DNA from: Rhodopseudomonas palustris | GTDB lineage: Bacteria; Pseudomonadota; Alphaproteobacteria; Rhizobiales; Xanthobacteraceae | Length of the DNA: 64,000 nucleotides | Direction: 5' to 3' | NCBI RefSeq assembly: GCF_003226555.1 | Contig: NZ_QKQS01000023.1 | Coordinates: 1,369,263-1,433,262 of the forward strand | In this document: positions 16,431-25,700 of the stretch, in pieces | Numbering within the stretch: position 1 is the stretch's first letter | Layout of the letters: every line of letters starts with the position of its first letter | The notes under the pieces: generated by a model | What the model saw: only the letters and a program-made list of their open reading frames with translations | Told to the model about the DNA's origin: nothing | The model's database searches: none | Position numbers and translations under genes: made by a program

Positions 16431-17465
16431 ATGCGGATCGCAATACGCAGAACGATCGCAGTTCTGCGCGAGAAGCAAATCCTGCACAAACTTGGTGTTG
16501 CGGTCAGCATCGCGGTCATCGCGGCCGCTTGCTACGTTCTGTACCATATTTTGCGCGGCATCGACCTCGAGCGTGTGCTCGATGCGATGAGCCAGACCGA
16601 TCCGAGCTCGATCGCGCTGGCCGCGGTGTTCGTCGCCGCCGGTTACTTCACCCTGACGTTCTACGATCTGTTCGCCGTCCATGCGATCGGCCGCGGCGAC
16701 GTGCCGTACAGGGTCAACGCGCTCGCCGCCTTCACCAGCTATTCGATCGGTCATAATGTCGGCGCCAGCGCGCTGACCGGCGGCGCGGTGCGTTACCGGA
16801 TCTACTCGGCCTGGGGGCTCGATGCGATCGATGTCGCCAAAGTGTGCTTTCTTGCCGGCCTGACCTTCTGGCTCGGCAACGCCGCCGTTCTCGGTCTCGG
16901 CGTCGCCTATCATCCGGAGGCGGCGTCCGCGGTCGATCAACTGCCGCCGTCGGTCAACCGCGTGCTCGCGCTGCTGATCCTGTCCGGATTGATGATTTAT
17001 GTCGCCTGGGTGTCGTTCAAGCCGCGTTGCGTCGGGCGTGGCAGTTGGACGGTGACGCTGCCGGGCGGCAAGCTGACGCTGCTGCAGATCGCAATCGGCA
17101 TCGTCGATCTCGGCTTCTGCGCCCTGGCGATGTACGTGCTGACGCCCGACGAACCCAATGTCGGCTTCGTCGTGGTGGCGGTGATCTTCGTGTCGGCGAC
17201 GCTGCTCGGTTTCGCCAGTCACTCTCCCGGCGGTCTCGGCGTATTCGACGCCGCGATGCTGGTCGGACTCTGGCAGATGGACAAAGAAGAGCTGCTCGCC
17301 GGCATGCTGCTGTTCCGCCTGCTGTACTACATCGTGCCGTTCGTGATATCGGTGATCGTACTTGCGGTCCGGGAGATCGTGCTCGGTGCTCGGCTGAAGC
17401 GGGTTCGTCCGCTGACCGAAGCATTGAAGCCGAAACCGGTGCGCGGAGATCCCTCACCAGGTTGA
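16431..17465 (+). CDS. YbhN/UPF0104-type integral membrane protein (lysylphosphatidylglycerol synthase transmembrane family)
   Basis: A 344-residue protein with about eight membrane helices and the family motifs SYSIGHNVGASALTGGAVRYRIY and SHSPGGLGVFDAAML. It contains only the flippase-like membrane domain of MprF, without the aminoacyl-transferase part, so it is unlikely to make lysyl-lipid by itself. Its function in this family is uncertain; lipid handling is the usual suggestion. The phoR start codon lies 3 bases after its stop, so it forms the head of the phosphate-regulon transcript or at least is coupled to phoR. Confidence 0.85.
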   Translation: MRIAIRRTIAVLREKQILHKLGVAVSIAVIAAACYVLYHILRGIDLERVLDAMSQTDPSSIALAAVFVAAGYFTLTFYDLFAVHAIGRGDVPYRVNALAAFTSYSIGHNVGASALTGGAVRYRIYSAWGLDAIDVAKVCFLAGLTFWLGNAAVLGLGVAYHPEAASAVDQLPPSVNRVLALLILSGLMIYVAWVSFKPRCVGRGSWTVTLPGGKLTLLQIAIGIVDLGFCALAMYVLTPDEPNVGFVVVAVIFVSATLLGFASHSPGGLGVFDAAMLVGLWQMDKEELLAGMLLFRLLYYIVPFVISVIVLAVREIVLGARLKRVRPLTEALKPKPVRGDPSPG

Positions 17466-17468
17466 GCC

Positions 17469-18815
17469 ATGACCACCGCACCCGCGCCCGACGAGCAAAC
17501 CCGCCCGGTCCGGGAAATCGTGCTCGCCGCGCCGTCTGCACCGACATCGCTGATGACGCATTGGTCCGATCGCCTCCGTCACGCCGCGATCATCTTGATC
17601 GCCGCTGCGCTCGCACTCACAGCCCTGGTGGTGTTCGCTCAACTCGCGATCGGCCCGGCACTCGCTGCCTTCGCCTGCCTGATCGCCGCGGCGCTGGTAC
17701 CATGGCGGCTGCACGACGGTGCCAGTGCGCTTGATGAAACGCTCGGCGTCAGCCCTGTGGAAATGCCGGTGGTCCGTGCCATCGTCGGCGGCATGCCCGA
17801 TCCGGCGGTGCTGCTCGATCGCGCCGGCCGCGTCATTCATCTCAACGCCGCGGCGGCGGAGCTCGCTCCGGCCCTGCGGGCGCGCGAACTGGCGCAGTTC
17901 GCGCTGCACAGTCCCGAGATCGTCACCGCGCTGCGCGAAGCGATCGCGACCTCGGAACCGCGCCGCGTCACCTACCTCGATCACGGCTCGATCGAGCGCT
18001 GGCTGGAACTGATGATTGCGCCGGTGCAGGTGCCGACCGCGTTCGGCGGCACCGATCAATGCATGCTGATGACGTTCCACGACCTGACGCCGCTGCGCCG
18101 GGTCGAAGAGATGCGCGCGGACTTCGTCGCCAATGCCAGTCACGAACTGCGCACACCGCTCGCCGCCTTGTCGGGCTTCATCGATACGCTGCAGGGACAG
18201 GCCCGCGATGATCCGAAGGCGCGCGAACGTTTTCTTGGAATCATGCACGCTCAGGCGACGCGGATGGCGCGGCTGATCGACGATCTGCTGTCGTTGTCCC
18301 GGGTCGAGCTCAGCGCCCACGTCCGCCCCGACGCGATGATCGATTTGAAGCCGTTGATCAAACAGGTCACCGACGGGCTCGAGCCGCTGGCCAAGGAGCG
18401 CCAGGTGGTGATCGAGCTGGAGCTTCCCGATGATGCCGCGACGATCGCCGGCGATCGCGAAGAGCTGTTGCGACTGTTCGAAAATCTGATCGAGAACGCG
18501 TTGAAATACGGCGCTTCCGGCGGGCGCGTGGTCGTCTCTGTGGTTGCCTCCGTTTCCGGTGACGGAGTACCGGAATATCGTGCGCTCGTCCGCGACTTCG
18601 GCCCCGGTATCGCACCCGAACATCTGCCCCGATTGACCGAGCGGTTCTACCGGGTCGACGTCGGCGACAGCCGATCCCAGGGCGGTACGGGGTTAGGATT
18701 ATCGCTGGTGAAACATATTGTTAACCGCCACAGGGGCCGGCTTTTGATCGAAAGCGTCCTGAAAAAAGGCGCGACTTTCACCGTCTGCTTCCCTCAGGGA
18801 AAGCCCCAGGTCTGA
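17469..18815 (+). CDS. phoR: Phosphate regulon sensor histidine kinase
   Basis: A 448-residue kinase with two N-terminal membrane helices (about 38-60 and 62-80) and almost no periplasmic loop, as in PhoR. A PAS domain follows (about 100-205), then HisKA with His225 (ANASHELRTPLAALSGFIDTL) and HATPase (ENALKYG, GGTGLGLSLVKHIVNRHRG). It monitors the PstSCAB-PhoU complex and phosphorylates PhoB when phosphate is low. The order phoR-pstSCAB-phoU-phoB, with kinase and regulator genes separated by the transporter, is common in Rhizobiales. The start at 17469 is 3 bases after the upstream membrane protein gene. Confidence 0.95.
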   Translation: MTTAPAPDEQTRPVREIVLAAPSAPTSLMTHWSDRLRHAAIILIAAALALTALVVFAQLAIGPALAAFACLIAAALVPWRLHDGASALDETLGVSPVEMPVVRAIVGGMPDPAVLLDRAGRVIHLNAAAAELAPALRARELAQFALHSPEIVTALREAIATSEPRRVTYLDHGSIERWLELMIAPVQVPTAFGGTDQCMLMTFHDLTPLRRVEEMRADFVANASHELRTPLAALSGFIDTLQGQARDDPKARERFLGIMHAQATRMARLIDDLLSLSRVELSAHVRPDAMIDLKPLIKQVTDGLEPLAKERQVVIELELPDDAATIAGDREELLRLFENLIENALKYGASGGRVVVSVVASVSGDGVPEYRALVRDFGPGIAPEHLPRLTERFYRVDVGDSRSQGGTGLGLSLVKHIVNRHRGRLLIESVLKKGATFTVCFPQGKPQV

Positions 18816-18848
18816 GTCAAATATTCTTTCAATTTCATGGGCTTAGGC

Positions 18849-18877
18849 CAGTCACATGACTGTCATCAAACCCTCAT
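18849..18877 (+). promoter_or_regulatory. Pho box upstream of pstS
   Basis: Three 7-base PhoB half sites repeat with 11-base periodicity: CAGTCAC-N4-CTGTCAT-N4-CCCTCAT, followed by an A-rich tetramer. The middle repeat matches the consensus CTGTCAT exactly. The box ends 87 bases upstream of the pstS start, the expected range for PhoB activation of the pst operon. Confidence 0.85.
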
Positions 18878-18964
18878 AAAAGGTCAATCGACCGCCCGTA
18901 GACGGAGCGGGGTAAGCGCAGTCGGGCGCGCTGAGCGCTTCGCTTACAGATGGAGACCTTCCCC

Positions 18965-19975
18965 ATGAATTTCATCAAGGCAATCGTCGCGGCCGGCATG
19001 GTTGCGGCGTCGACCTCGGCCTTCGCGGCTGACATTACCGGCGCTGGCGCCACCTTCCCGTACCCGGTCTACTCGAAGTGGGCGGATGCCTATAAGAAGG
19101 AAACCGGCAACGGCCTGAACTATCAGTCGATCGGCTCGGGCGCCGGCATCAAGCAGATCGTTGCCAAGACCGTGACCTTCGGCGCCAGCGACAAGCCGCT
19201 GAAGCCGGAAGAGCTCGAGAAGGACGGCCTGGTGCAGTGGCCGATGGTGATGGGCGCGATCGTTCCGGTGGTGAACCTGGACGGCGTCAAGCCGGGCGAG
19301 CTGGTGTTCGACGGCCCGACCCTCGCCAAGATCTATCTCGGCGAAATCAAGAAGTGGGACGACGCGGCGATCAAGAAGCTGAACCCGAAGGTCAACCTGC
19401 CGAGCGAGGCGATCACCGTGGTCCGTCGTTCGGACGGCTCGGGCACCACCTTCAACTTCACCGACTACCTGTCCAAGGTCAGCCCGGAGTGGAAGAGCAA
19501 GGTCGGTGAAGGCACCGCGGTCGAGTGGCCGGTCGGCGTCGGCGCCAAGGGCAACGAAGGCGTCGCCGGCAATGTCGGTCAGACCAAGAACTCGATCGGT
19601 TATGTCGAGTACGCCTATGCCAAGCAGAACAAGCTGACCTACACCGCGATGGTGAACAGCGTCGGCAAGACCGTGCAGCCGACGATGGCCGCCTTCCAGG
19701 CCGCCGCTTCGAACGCCGAATGGTCCAAGGCGCCGGGCTACTACCTGATCCTCACCAACCAGCCCGGTGACGCGTCGTGGCCTATCACTGCCGCGACCTT
19801 CATCCTGATGCACAAGGAGCCGGTCGACAAGGCTGCCTCCGCTGAAGCCCTCAAGTTCTTCAAGTGGGCGTTCACGAAGGGCGACAAGGCTGCCGAAGCG
19901 CTCGACTACATCCCGATGCCGGAGCCGGTCGTCAAGCTGATCGAGAAGACCTGGGCTGCGGACATCAAGAGCTGA
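18965..19975 (+). CDS. pstS: Phosphate ABC transporter, periplasmic phosphate-binding protein
   Basis: A 336-residue protein. The ATG at 18965 is preferred to an in-frame one at 18950 because it follows a GGAGA ribosome binding site and starts a clean signal peptide ending AFA-AD. The mature protein begins with the PstS hallmark [18 protein letters not shown]. Further phosphate-pocket motifs are [17 protein letters not shown] and [16 protein letters not shown]. It binds inorganic phosphate for PstCAB. A hairpin with a T run after its stop probably limits read-through, so that PstS is made in excess over the membrane components. Confidence 0.97.
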   Translation: MNFIKAIVAAGMVAASTSAFAADITGAGATFPYPVYSKWADAYKKETGNGLNYQSIGSGAGIKQIVAKTVTFGASDKPLKPEELEKDGLVQWPMVMGAIVPVVNLDGVKPGELVFDGPTLAKIYLGEIKKWDDAAIKKLNPKVNLPSEAITVVRRSDGSGTTFNFTDYLSKVSPEWKSKVGEGTAVEWPVGVGAKGNEGVAGNVGQTKNSIGYVEYAYAKQNKLTYTAMVNSVGKTVQPTMAAFQAAASNAEWSKAPGYYLILTNQPGDASWPITAATFILMHKEPVDKAASAEALKFFKWAFTKGDKAAEALDYIPMPEPVVKLIEKTWAADIKS

Positions 19976-20038
19976 TAGACTGAATGTTGGCTGCGATCCG
20001 GCTCCGCCCGGGTCGCAGCACGACGTTCACGCGAACGA

Positions 20039-20075
20039 CGGAATCCGAGCGACGGATTTCTCGGACTCCGGTTTT
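20039..20075 (+). terminator. Intergenic hairpin after pstS, probable partial terminator
   Basis: An 11-pair stem with one mismatch (20039-20049 against 20060-20070) and a 10-base loop is followed by GTTTTG. It sits 64 bases after pstS and about 110 bases before pstC within one operon. Partial termination or 3'-end protection here would give more pstS than pstCAB mRNA. Confidence 0.6.
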
Positions 20076-20186
20076 GCACCGCAGTCGGTGCAGGCGCGAC
20101 GCTCGATCGCGCATCCGGTCTCAATTCAAAAAACCCCAGCCGCGAAGCGCGGTTTCGGCCCTGCACAAGGCATAGGGAGAGTGAGC

Positions 20187-21188
20187 GTGGCGGACATGGC
20201 GGTTGATACAACCGGATTGCAAGCGGCTGCCGGACCTTACGATCGAGCCAAGGCCCTCAGTGCCTTCAAGCTCGGCGACAAGACCTTCTATTGGGCGACG
20301 CGCGCCTGCGCGATTTCGGTGCTGCTGATCCTCGGTGGCATCATTGTTTCTCTGATCGTCGGTGCATGGCCCGCGATCCGTGAATTCGGCTTCTCGTTCC
20401 TCACTACGGCGCGCTGGGCACCGGCGAACGATCCGCCGGTCCTTGGTGCGCTCGGCCCGATCTACGGTACCTTGGTGACGTCGCTGATTGCGATGGTGAT
20501 CGCGATCCCGGTCGGCCTCGGCATCGCGATCTTCCTCACCGAGCTGTGCCCGATGTGGCTGCGTCGCCCGATCGGCCTCGCCATCGAGCTGCTCGCCGGC
20601 ATCCCGTCGATCATTTACGGCATGTGGGGCTTCTTCGTGCTCGGGCCGTTCCTGGCCTACCACTTCCAGCCGGCCATGATCGCGCTGTTCGAGGGCGTCC
20701 CGGTGCTCGGTGATATCTTCGCCGGTCCGCCGTCCTATCTCAGCCTGTTCAACGCCTCGCTGATCCTCGCCATCATGGTGCTGCCGTTCATCACCGCGAT
20801 CTCGGTCGACGTGTTCAAGACGGTGCCCCCGGTGTTGAAGGAAGCGGCCTACGGCGTCGGCTGCACCACTTGGGAAGTGGTGCGGAGTGTGGTGATCCCC
20901 TACACGAGGGTCGGCGTGATCGGCGGCGTGATGCTGGCGCTCGGCCGTGCGCTCGGCGAGACGATGGCGGTCACCTTCATCATCGGCAATTCGTTCCGGA
21001 TCACCGGCTCGATCTTCTCGCCCGGCACCACGATCTCGGCGGCGATCGCCTCCGAATTCGCCGAGAGCGACGGCCTGCACCAGTCCGGCCTGATCCTGCT
21101 CGGCCTGTTGCTGTTCATTCTGACCTTCCTGGTGCTGGCGGCCGCCCGGCTGCTGCTGCTGCGGCTCGAACTCAAGGCGGGCAAGTAA
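20187..21188 (+). CDS. pstC: Phosphate ABC transporter permease PstC
   Basis: One of the two membrane subunits of the phosphate importer, 333 residues with six or more helices and the permease EAA-type loop ([29 protein letters not shown]). The GTG at 20187 is chosen because an AGGGAGA site ends 6 bases before it; an ATG at 20196 is the alternative. The frame is open further upstream, but that part reads through the intergenic hairpin region. It is followed by pstA after one base. Confidence 0.93.
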   Translation: MADMAVDTTGLQAAAGPYDRAKALSAFKLGDKTFYWATRACAISVLLILGGIIVSLIVGAWPAIREFGFSFLTTARWAPANDPPVLGALGPIYGTLVTSLIAMVIAIPVGLGIAIFLTELCPMWLRRPIGLAIELLAGIPSIIYGMWGFFVLGPFLAYHFQPAMIALFEGVPVLGDIFAGPPSYLSLFNASLILAIMVLPFITAISVDVFKTVPPVLKEAAYGVGCTTWEVVRSVVIPYTRVGVIGGVMLALGRALGETMAVTFIIGNSFRITGSIFSPGTTISAAIASEFAESDGLHQSGLILLGLLLFILTFLVLAAARLLLLRLELKAGK

Positions 21189-21189
21189 A

Positions 21190-22053
21190 ATGACGCCGAT
21201 CCATCTCGACAATCCGATCTACAAGCGGCGTCATCGCAACGACATCGTGATCAAGGTGCTGTGCTCGGCGGCGGCGCTGTTCGGCGTCACCTGGCTGGCG
21301 CTGATCCTGTTCACGCTGTTCTGGAACGGCCTTGCCGGCTTCAATCTCGAAGTGTTCACCCAGAGCACCCCGCCGCCGGGATCGACCAGCGGCGGTCTGC
21401 TCAACGCCATTGTCGGCTCGGTGCTGATGACCATTCTCGGCGTCGGAATCGGGGCGCCACTCGGGCTGTTCGCCGGCACGTATCTGGCCGAATACGGCAA
21501 ATACGACAAGCTGACCTCGGTGATCCGCTTCATCAACGACATTCTGCTCAGCGCGCCCTCGATCATCATCGGCCTGTTCATCTACGGAGCCGTGGTGGTG
21601 ACGATGGGCCGGTTCTCGGCGCTCGCCGGCGCGCTGGCGCTGGCGGTGATCGTGATCCCGGTGGTGGTGCGGACCACCGAAGACATGCTGCTGCTGGTGC
21701 CGAGCTCGCTGCGCGAGGCTGCCTCGGCGCTTGGTCTGCCGCGCTCGCTGGTGATCCGGCGGATCGCCTATCGGGCCGCCCGCGCCGGCCTGATCACCGG
21801 CATCCTGCTGGCGACGGCCCGCGTCGCCGGCGAGACCGCGCCGCTGCTGTTCACTGCGCTCAGCAACCAGTTCTTCAGCCTGGATCTGACCAAGACGATG
21901 GCCAACCTGCCGGTGACCATCAACAACTTCGTCCAGAGCCCGTATGCCTACTGGAAACAGCTCGCCTGGACCGGCGCGCTGCTGATCACCCTCACCGTGC
22001 TTGCCCTGAACATTGGCGCGCGCATCATCGGCGCCGAGAGGACCACGAAATGA
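21190..22053 (+). CDS. pstA: Phosphate ABC transporter permease PstA
   Basis: The second membrane subunit, 287 residues. Typical features are the N-terminal helix, a loop [48 protein letters not shown] sequence and the EAA loop [30 protein letters not shown]. It starts one base after the pstC stop and its own stop overlaps the pstB start codon (ATGA), showing translational coupling. Confidence 0.96.
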   Translation: MTPIHLDNPIYKRRHRNDIVIKVLCSAAALFGVTWLALILFTLFWNGLAGFNLEVFTQSTPPPGSTSGGLLNAIVGSVLMTILGVGIGAPLGLFAGTYLAEYGKYDKLTSVIRFINDILLSAPSIIIGLFIYGAVVVTMGRFSALAGALALAVIVIPVVVRTTEDMLLLVPSSLREAASALGLPRSLVIRRIAYRAARAGLITGILLATARVAGETAPLLFTALSNQFFSLDLTKTMANLPVTINNFVQSPYAYWKQLAWTGALLITLTVLALNIGARIIGAERTTK

Positions 22054-22871
22054 CCGAGATCTCGATCGCCACCAGCGTCCCGTCCGCGATGCCGCCGATC
22101 GGCGCCCAGCCGGACGGCCCGGCCAAGGTGACCGTGCGTGACCTCAACTTCTATTACGGCCAGAACCACGCGCTGAAGCACATCAATCTGGCGCTCGCCG
22201 CCAACCGCGTCACCGCCTTCATCGGGCCGTCGGGCTGCGGCAAGTCGACCCTTCTGCGCATCTTCAACCGGATGTACGATCTGTATCCGGGCCAGCGCGC
22301 CGAGGGTCAGGTGCTGCTCGACACCACCAACATCCTCGACGCCAAGCTCGACCTCAACCTGCTGCGCGCCCGGGTCGGCATGGTGTTCCAAAAGCCGACG
22401 CCGTTCCCGATGACGATCTACGAGAACATCGCATTCGGCGTTCGCCTGTACGAGAAGATCTCCAAATCGGAGATGGACGGGCGGGTCGAAAAGGCGCTGC
22501 GCGGCGCCGCGCTGTGGAACGAGGTCAAGGACAAGCTCAACGCCTCCGGCCTCAGCCTGTCGGGTGGCCAGCAGCAGCGTCTGTGCATCGCCCGCACCAT
22601 CGCGGTGCGGCCGGAAGTGATCCTGTTCGACGAACCGTGCTCGGCGCTCGACCCGATCTCGACCGCCAAGATCGAAGAGCTGATCGACGAGCTGAAGGAG
22701 CAGTACACGATCGCGATCGTCACCCACAACATGCAGCAGGCGGCGCGCGTGTCGGAATCGACCGCCTTCATGTATCTCGGCGAACTGATCGAATTCGGTC
22801 CGACCAACAAGATCTTCACCTCGCCGAGCGATCGGCGCACCCAGGATTACATCACCGGCCGGTTCGGCTGA
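22050..22871 (+). CDS. pstB: Phosphate ABC transporter ATP-binding protein
   Basis: A 273-residue ATPase that energises PstCA. Walker A is GPSGCGKST, the ABC signature is LSGGQQQR, Walker B is VILFDEP, and the switch histidine lies in [12 protein letters not shown]. The family-specific stretch [20 protein letters not shown] is present. The ATG at 22050 overlaps the pstA stop. The open frame extends upstream of this ATG only as an out-of-frame shadow of pstA. Confidence 0.97.
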   Translation: MTEISIATSVPSAMPPIGAQPDGPAKVTVRDLNFYYGQNHALKHINLALAANRVTAFIGPSGCGKSTLLRIFNRMYDLYPGQRAEGQVLLDTTNILDAKLDLNLLRARVGMVFQKPTPFPMTIYENIAFGVRLYEKISKSEMDGRVEKALRGAALWNEVKDKLNASGLSLSGGQQQRLCIARTIAVRPEVILFDEPCSALDPISTAKIEELIDELKEQYTIAIVTHNMQQAARVSESTAFMYLGELIEFGPTNKIFTSPSDRRTQDYITGRFG

Positions 22872-22894
22872 CGCCGCGGGCGAGGAGCACGGAT

Positions 22895-23611
22895 ATGGGA
22901 TTCGAACACACCACCAAGGCGTTCGACGGCGACCTGCAGGAATTGACGCGGCTGGTCGCGGAGATGGGCGGCCTGGCCGAGCGCCAGATCGTCGACTCCG
23001 TCGACGCGCTGATCCGGCGCGATGTCGCGCTAGGCTCGCGCGTGGTCGCGGCCGACGCCGAGATCGACCAGATGCAGCGCGACATCGAAGAACGTGCAGT
23101 GCTCACCATCGCCCGGCGTCAGCCGATGGCGGTCGACCTGCGCGACATCGTCGGGGCGATGCGCGTCGCCACCGATCTGGAGCGGATCGGCGATCTGTCG
23201 AAGAACATCGCCAAGCGCGTCAACGCGATCGACAGCGACTTCCATCCGCTGAAGCTGATCCGCGGCCTCGAGCATATGACCGACCTCGTGCAGTCGCAGG
23301 TCAAGGCGGTGCTCGACGCCTACACGGCGCACGATCTGCCGGCCGCGATGGTGGTGTGGAACGGCGACGAGGAAGTCGACGCGATCTGCACATCGCTGTT
23401 CCGCGAGCTGCTCACCTATATGATGGAAGATCCGCGCAACATCTCGTTCTGTATCCACCTGATGTTCTGCGCCAAGAACATCGAGCGGATCGGCGATCAC
23501 GCCACCAACATCGCCGAGACGGTGTTCTACATGATCGAGGGCCAGCAGATCATGGACAAGCGTCCGAAGGGGGATATGACGACCTTCGCCAACGCGACAC
23601 CCGGCAACTGA
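22895..23611 (+). CDS. phoU: Phosphate-specific transport system accessory protein PhoU
   Basis: A 238-residue all-helical protein with the two PhoU repeats (about residues 17-105 and 120-215). Each has its metal-cluster type motif: DLERIGDLSKNIAKRV and NIERIGDHATNIAE. It restrains the PstB/PhoR pathway when phosphate is plentiful. The gene starts 24 bases after pstB, with GAGGAG just upstream of the ATG at 22895. Confidence 0.97.
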   Translation: MGFEHTTKAFDGDLQELTRLVAEMGGLAERQIVDSVDALIRRDVALGSRVVAADAEIDQMQRDIEERAVLTIARRQPMAVDLRDIVGAMRVATDLERIGDLSKNIAKRVNAIDSDFHPLKLIRGLEHMTDLVQSQVKAVLDAYTAHDLPAAMVVWNGDEEVDAICTSLFRELLTYMMEDPRNISFCIHLMFCAKNIERIGDHATNIAETVFYMIEGQQIMDKRPKGDMTTFANATPGN

Positions 23612-23685
23612 CGTCGATCCGGCGGTCGCCCATGCCGGGCGGCCGCCGGAAGACGGATCGAGACGACACTGAGACGAGGACGACG

Positions 23686-24399
23686 ATGGCTGCGCGCATT
23701 CTGGTAGTCGAAGACGAGGAAGCGCTGACGACGCTGCTGAGATACAATCTGGAATCCGAAGGTTACGAGGTCGAAACGGTGGCGCGCGGCGACGACGCCG
23801 ACACCCGGATGAAGGAGCGGATTCCCGACCTGGTAGTGCTGGACTGGATGCTGCCGGGCCTGTCCGGCATCGAACTGTGCCGCCGGCTGCGGGCGCGGCC
23901 GGAAACCAAGCAACTGCCGATCATCATGCTGACCGCGCGCGGCGAGGAAAGCGAACGCGTCAGCGGGCTCGCGACCGGTGCCGACGATTACATCGTCAAG
24001 CCGTTCTCGGTGCCGGAGCTGCTGGCGCGGGTGAAGGGATTGCTGCGGCGCGCGGCGCCGGAGCGGCTCGCCACCGTGCTGGCCTATGGCGATCTCGAGC
24101 TCGATCGCGACAAGCGCCGGGTGGCGCGCTCCGGCCGGCCGATCGATCTCGGCCCGACCGAGTATCGTCTGCTCGAGTTCTTCCTGGAGCATCCCGGGCG
24201 GGTATTCAGCCGCGAGCAACTGCTCGACGGTGTCTGGGGCCGTGATATCTACATCGATGAGCGCACGGTCGACGTCCACATCGGGCGCTTGCGCAAGCTG
24301 CTCAATATCGGCCGCGAGCAGGACCCGATCCGCACCGTCCGCGGCGCCGGCTATGCCCTCGACGACCGCTTCGCCAAGGTCGAAGGCAGCCCGCTGTAG
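23686..24399 (+). CDS. phoB: Phosphate regulon response regulator PhoB
   Basis: A 237-residue OmpR/PhoB-family activator. The receiver has acidic residues in VVEDEE, phospho-acceptor Asp53 (VVLDWMLPG) and the KPF motif. The winged-helix domain follows (about 135-232, ending RTVRGAGYAL). The ATG at 23686 (MAARILVVEDEE) is preferred to far-upstream in-frame starts that lie antisense or out of frame in phoU. It is the last gene of phoR-pstSCAB-phoU-phoB and should bind the Pho box before pstS. Confidence 0.96.
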   Translation: MAARILVVEDEEALTTLLRYNLESEGYEVETVARGDDADTRMKERIPDLVVLDWMLPGLSGIELCRRLRARPETKQLPIIMLTARGEESERVSGLATGADDYIVKPFSVPELLARVKGLLRRAAPERLATVLAYGDLELDRDKRRVARSGRPIDLGPTEYRLLEFFLEHPGRVFSREQLLDGVWGRDIYIDERTVDVHIGRLRKLLNIGREQDPIRTVRGAGYALDDRFAKVEGSPL

Positions 24400-24422
24400 T
24401 TGTTAGCAGGTTTGCGACGCAA

Positions 24423-24443
24423 GGTGGGCAAAGCGTGCCCACC
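24423..24443. repeat. Short hairpin GGTGGGCA/TGCCCACC after phoB
   Basis: An 8-pair perfect stem with a 5-base loop (AAGCG), 23 bases after the phoB stop. It lacks a T run on the plus strand, so it is called a palindromic repeat that may double as 3'-end structure for the pho transcript. Confidence 0.5.
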
Positions 24444-24574
24444 AAAGGCTGGTTTCAGATCACGATGATCGCGAGCGTCATGTTGTAACCCGTGGGCACG
24501 GCGCGACGCGCCTCTGCCGACCCTATCGCTTCTGCAATCGTTCAGCCGCGGCCTCAGCCCATCACAGCAGCGTC

Positions 24575-24668
24575 ATCCTCCGCGAAGGCGGAGGATCCCG
24601 TAATTGCAGTGAGTGAGTGGAAAGTAACGGAAGCTCTGGATACTGGATCGCCCGCTTTTGCGGGCGAT
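24575..24668. repeat. REP/BIME-like paired hairpins
   Basis: Two 9-pair hairpins (ATCCTCCGC-gaag-GCGGAGGAT at 24575-24596, and ATCGCCCGC-tttt-GCGGGCGAT at 24647-24668) flank an AT-richer spacer. This is the layout of bacterial interspersed palindromic elements. It fills most of the 310-base gap between phoB and gcrA, where no gene is visible. Confidence 0.7.
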
Positions 24669-24712
24669 GACAGTTTGGCAGGGTGAGCGGCCCTGCGCTG
24701 CGCGCGCGGTGA

Positions 24713-25222
24713 TTACCGTGTGGTCTTCGGCGTCGCGCGGCGGCGGTCGCCGACCGGCTGATAGGCGATGCGCGAGTGATGCGCGCAATAGGGCAGGCCC
24801 GGCAGCGATTTGCCGCCGCAGAAGAAGAATTCCGGGCTCGACGGGTCGCCGACCGGCCAGTGGCAGGTGGCCTCGTTGAGTTCCAGCAGCGACAGCCGCT
24901 GGTTGATCGGAACGACGTTGTCGAAGGCGACCGGATCGGGTTCGACTTCGACTTCGAAAGCGTGCGCCAGAGCGGTGTTGCCGCGGGCCACCGGACGGTT
25001 CACCCGCATCATCTGCTGCACCGGGCGTGCCTTGCGCGGCCGCGGCGCCGCCGAGGTCGGGCTCTTGGCCCGGCCTGACAGGCCCAGGCGGTGGACCTTG
25101 CCGATCACGGCGTTGCGGGTGACGTTGCCAAGCTCAGCGGCAATTTGACTCGCCGACAGCCCGCCCTCCCACAATTTCTTCAACTGCTCGACGCGTTCGT
25201 CGGTCCAGGTCAATGCCGTCAT
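24713..25222 (-). CDS. gcrA: Cell-cycle transcriptional regulator GcrA
   Basis: A 169-residue protein with the conserved GcrA N-terminus (LTWTDERVEQLKKLWEGGLSA, then AELGNVTRNAVIGKVHRLGLSGR). This is the helix-turn-helix that recognises CcrM-methylated GANTC and contacts sigma-70. A variable linker leads to a conserved C-terminal part with cysteines and histidines (ATCHWPVGDPSSPEFFFCGG, CAHHSRIAY). The ATG at 25222 is chosen over an upstream in-frame start at 25288 because it gives the family start MTALTWTDE and follows AGGGAT. Four GANTC sites lie within the next 265 bases upstream. Confidence 0.96.
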   Translation of the reverse strand: MTALTWTDERVEQLKKLWEGGLSASQIAAELGNVTRNAVIGKVHRLGLSGRAKSPTSAAPRPRKARPVQQMMRVNRPVARGNTALAHAFEVEVEPDPVAFDNVVPINQRLSLLELNEATCHWPVGDPSSPEFFFCGGKSLPGLPYCAHHSRIAYQPVGDRRRATPKTTR

Positions 25223-25302
25223 AGTTCTATCCCTTCCTGCCGCGGGCGCCGAAGGAGCGGCGCGGAACCGCGGCTGTGAGGTCGTCAAAATCTCAGCTGT
25301 CA

Positions 25303-25485
25303 GAATCCCTTAGCGCTCGCCGGACGACCCTTGCCGCCCCAGCGTTACGCCTCATCCGAGAACTCGAAATGGATTACAAACCGCGCACGAGATGTCGTAC
25401 CCGACAGGCAAAAGGCTACAATATGCCGTGACTCCGGCGCAAGAGTCCGACCCGGTGCGTCCACACCTTCTCCTGTGAGTGAGTC
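25303..25485. promoter_or_regulatory. Cluster of four GANTC (CcrM methylation) sites upstream of gcrA
   Basis: GANTC occurs at 25303, 25430, 25443 and 25481: four sites in 183 bases, against less than one expected by chance. GANTC is methylated by CcrM in alphaproteobacteria and is read by GcrA. The cluster sits between gcrA and argD and could put gcrA or the neighbouring promoter under cell-cycle control. Confidence 0.5.
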
Positions 25486-25548
25486 CATCAAGCCACAACA
25501 AACAGCACGAGCAGTGCTTTTCTGGCCGCACTTCGTCGAAGCTCCGTG

Positions 25549-25576
25549 TTGACAGTGAGTTCGACGCTTCTAGAAT
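25549..25576 (+). promoter_or_regulatory. Sigma-70 promoter of argD
   Basis: TTGACA (25549-25554), a 16-base spacer and TAGAAT (25571-25576) form a near-consensus promoter. Transcription would start near 25583, about 118 bases before the argD start codon. Confidence 0.75.
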
Positions 25577-25582
25577 AATCCC

Positions 25583-25617
25583 ACGTGCCGCCTGGAAAGG
25601 CGGCACGTTTCGTTTTC
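25583..25617 (+). terminator. Terminator-like hairpin at the 5' end of the argD leader
   Basis: A perfect 10-pair stem ACGTGCCGCC / GGCGGCACGT with a 6-base loop (25583-25608) is followed by TTTCGTTTTC. It begins at the predicted transcription start of argD. It could be an attenuator, a 5' stabilising hairpin, or the end of a transcript arriving from upstream. Confidence 0.6.
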
Positions 25618-25700
25618 GGGGTACGTTGTCCCGGACTGCGTTCGTGTCATGGGCATGACGCGGCCGGCCGGCGGCCCGCTTTTTTCCGATCGGATCGGCC

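Noticed and set aside
14335..16443. Upstream extension of the deacetylase frame to 1054 codons
   Set aside because: The extension is antisense to the OmpA-like gene and has shadow-type composition; the NodB protein starts naturally at 14334.
18950..18964. Upstream ATG of pstS (METFPMNF...)
   Set aside because: The ATG at 18965 has the better-spaced GGAGA site and begins the signal peptide directly.
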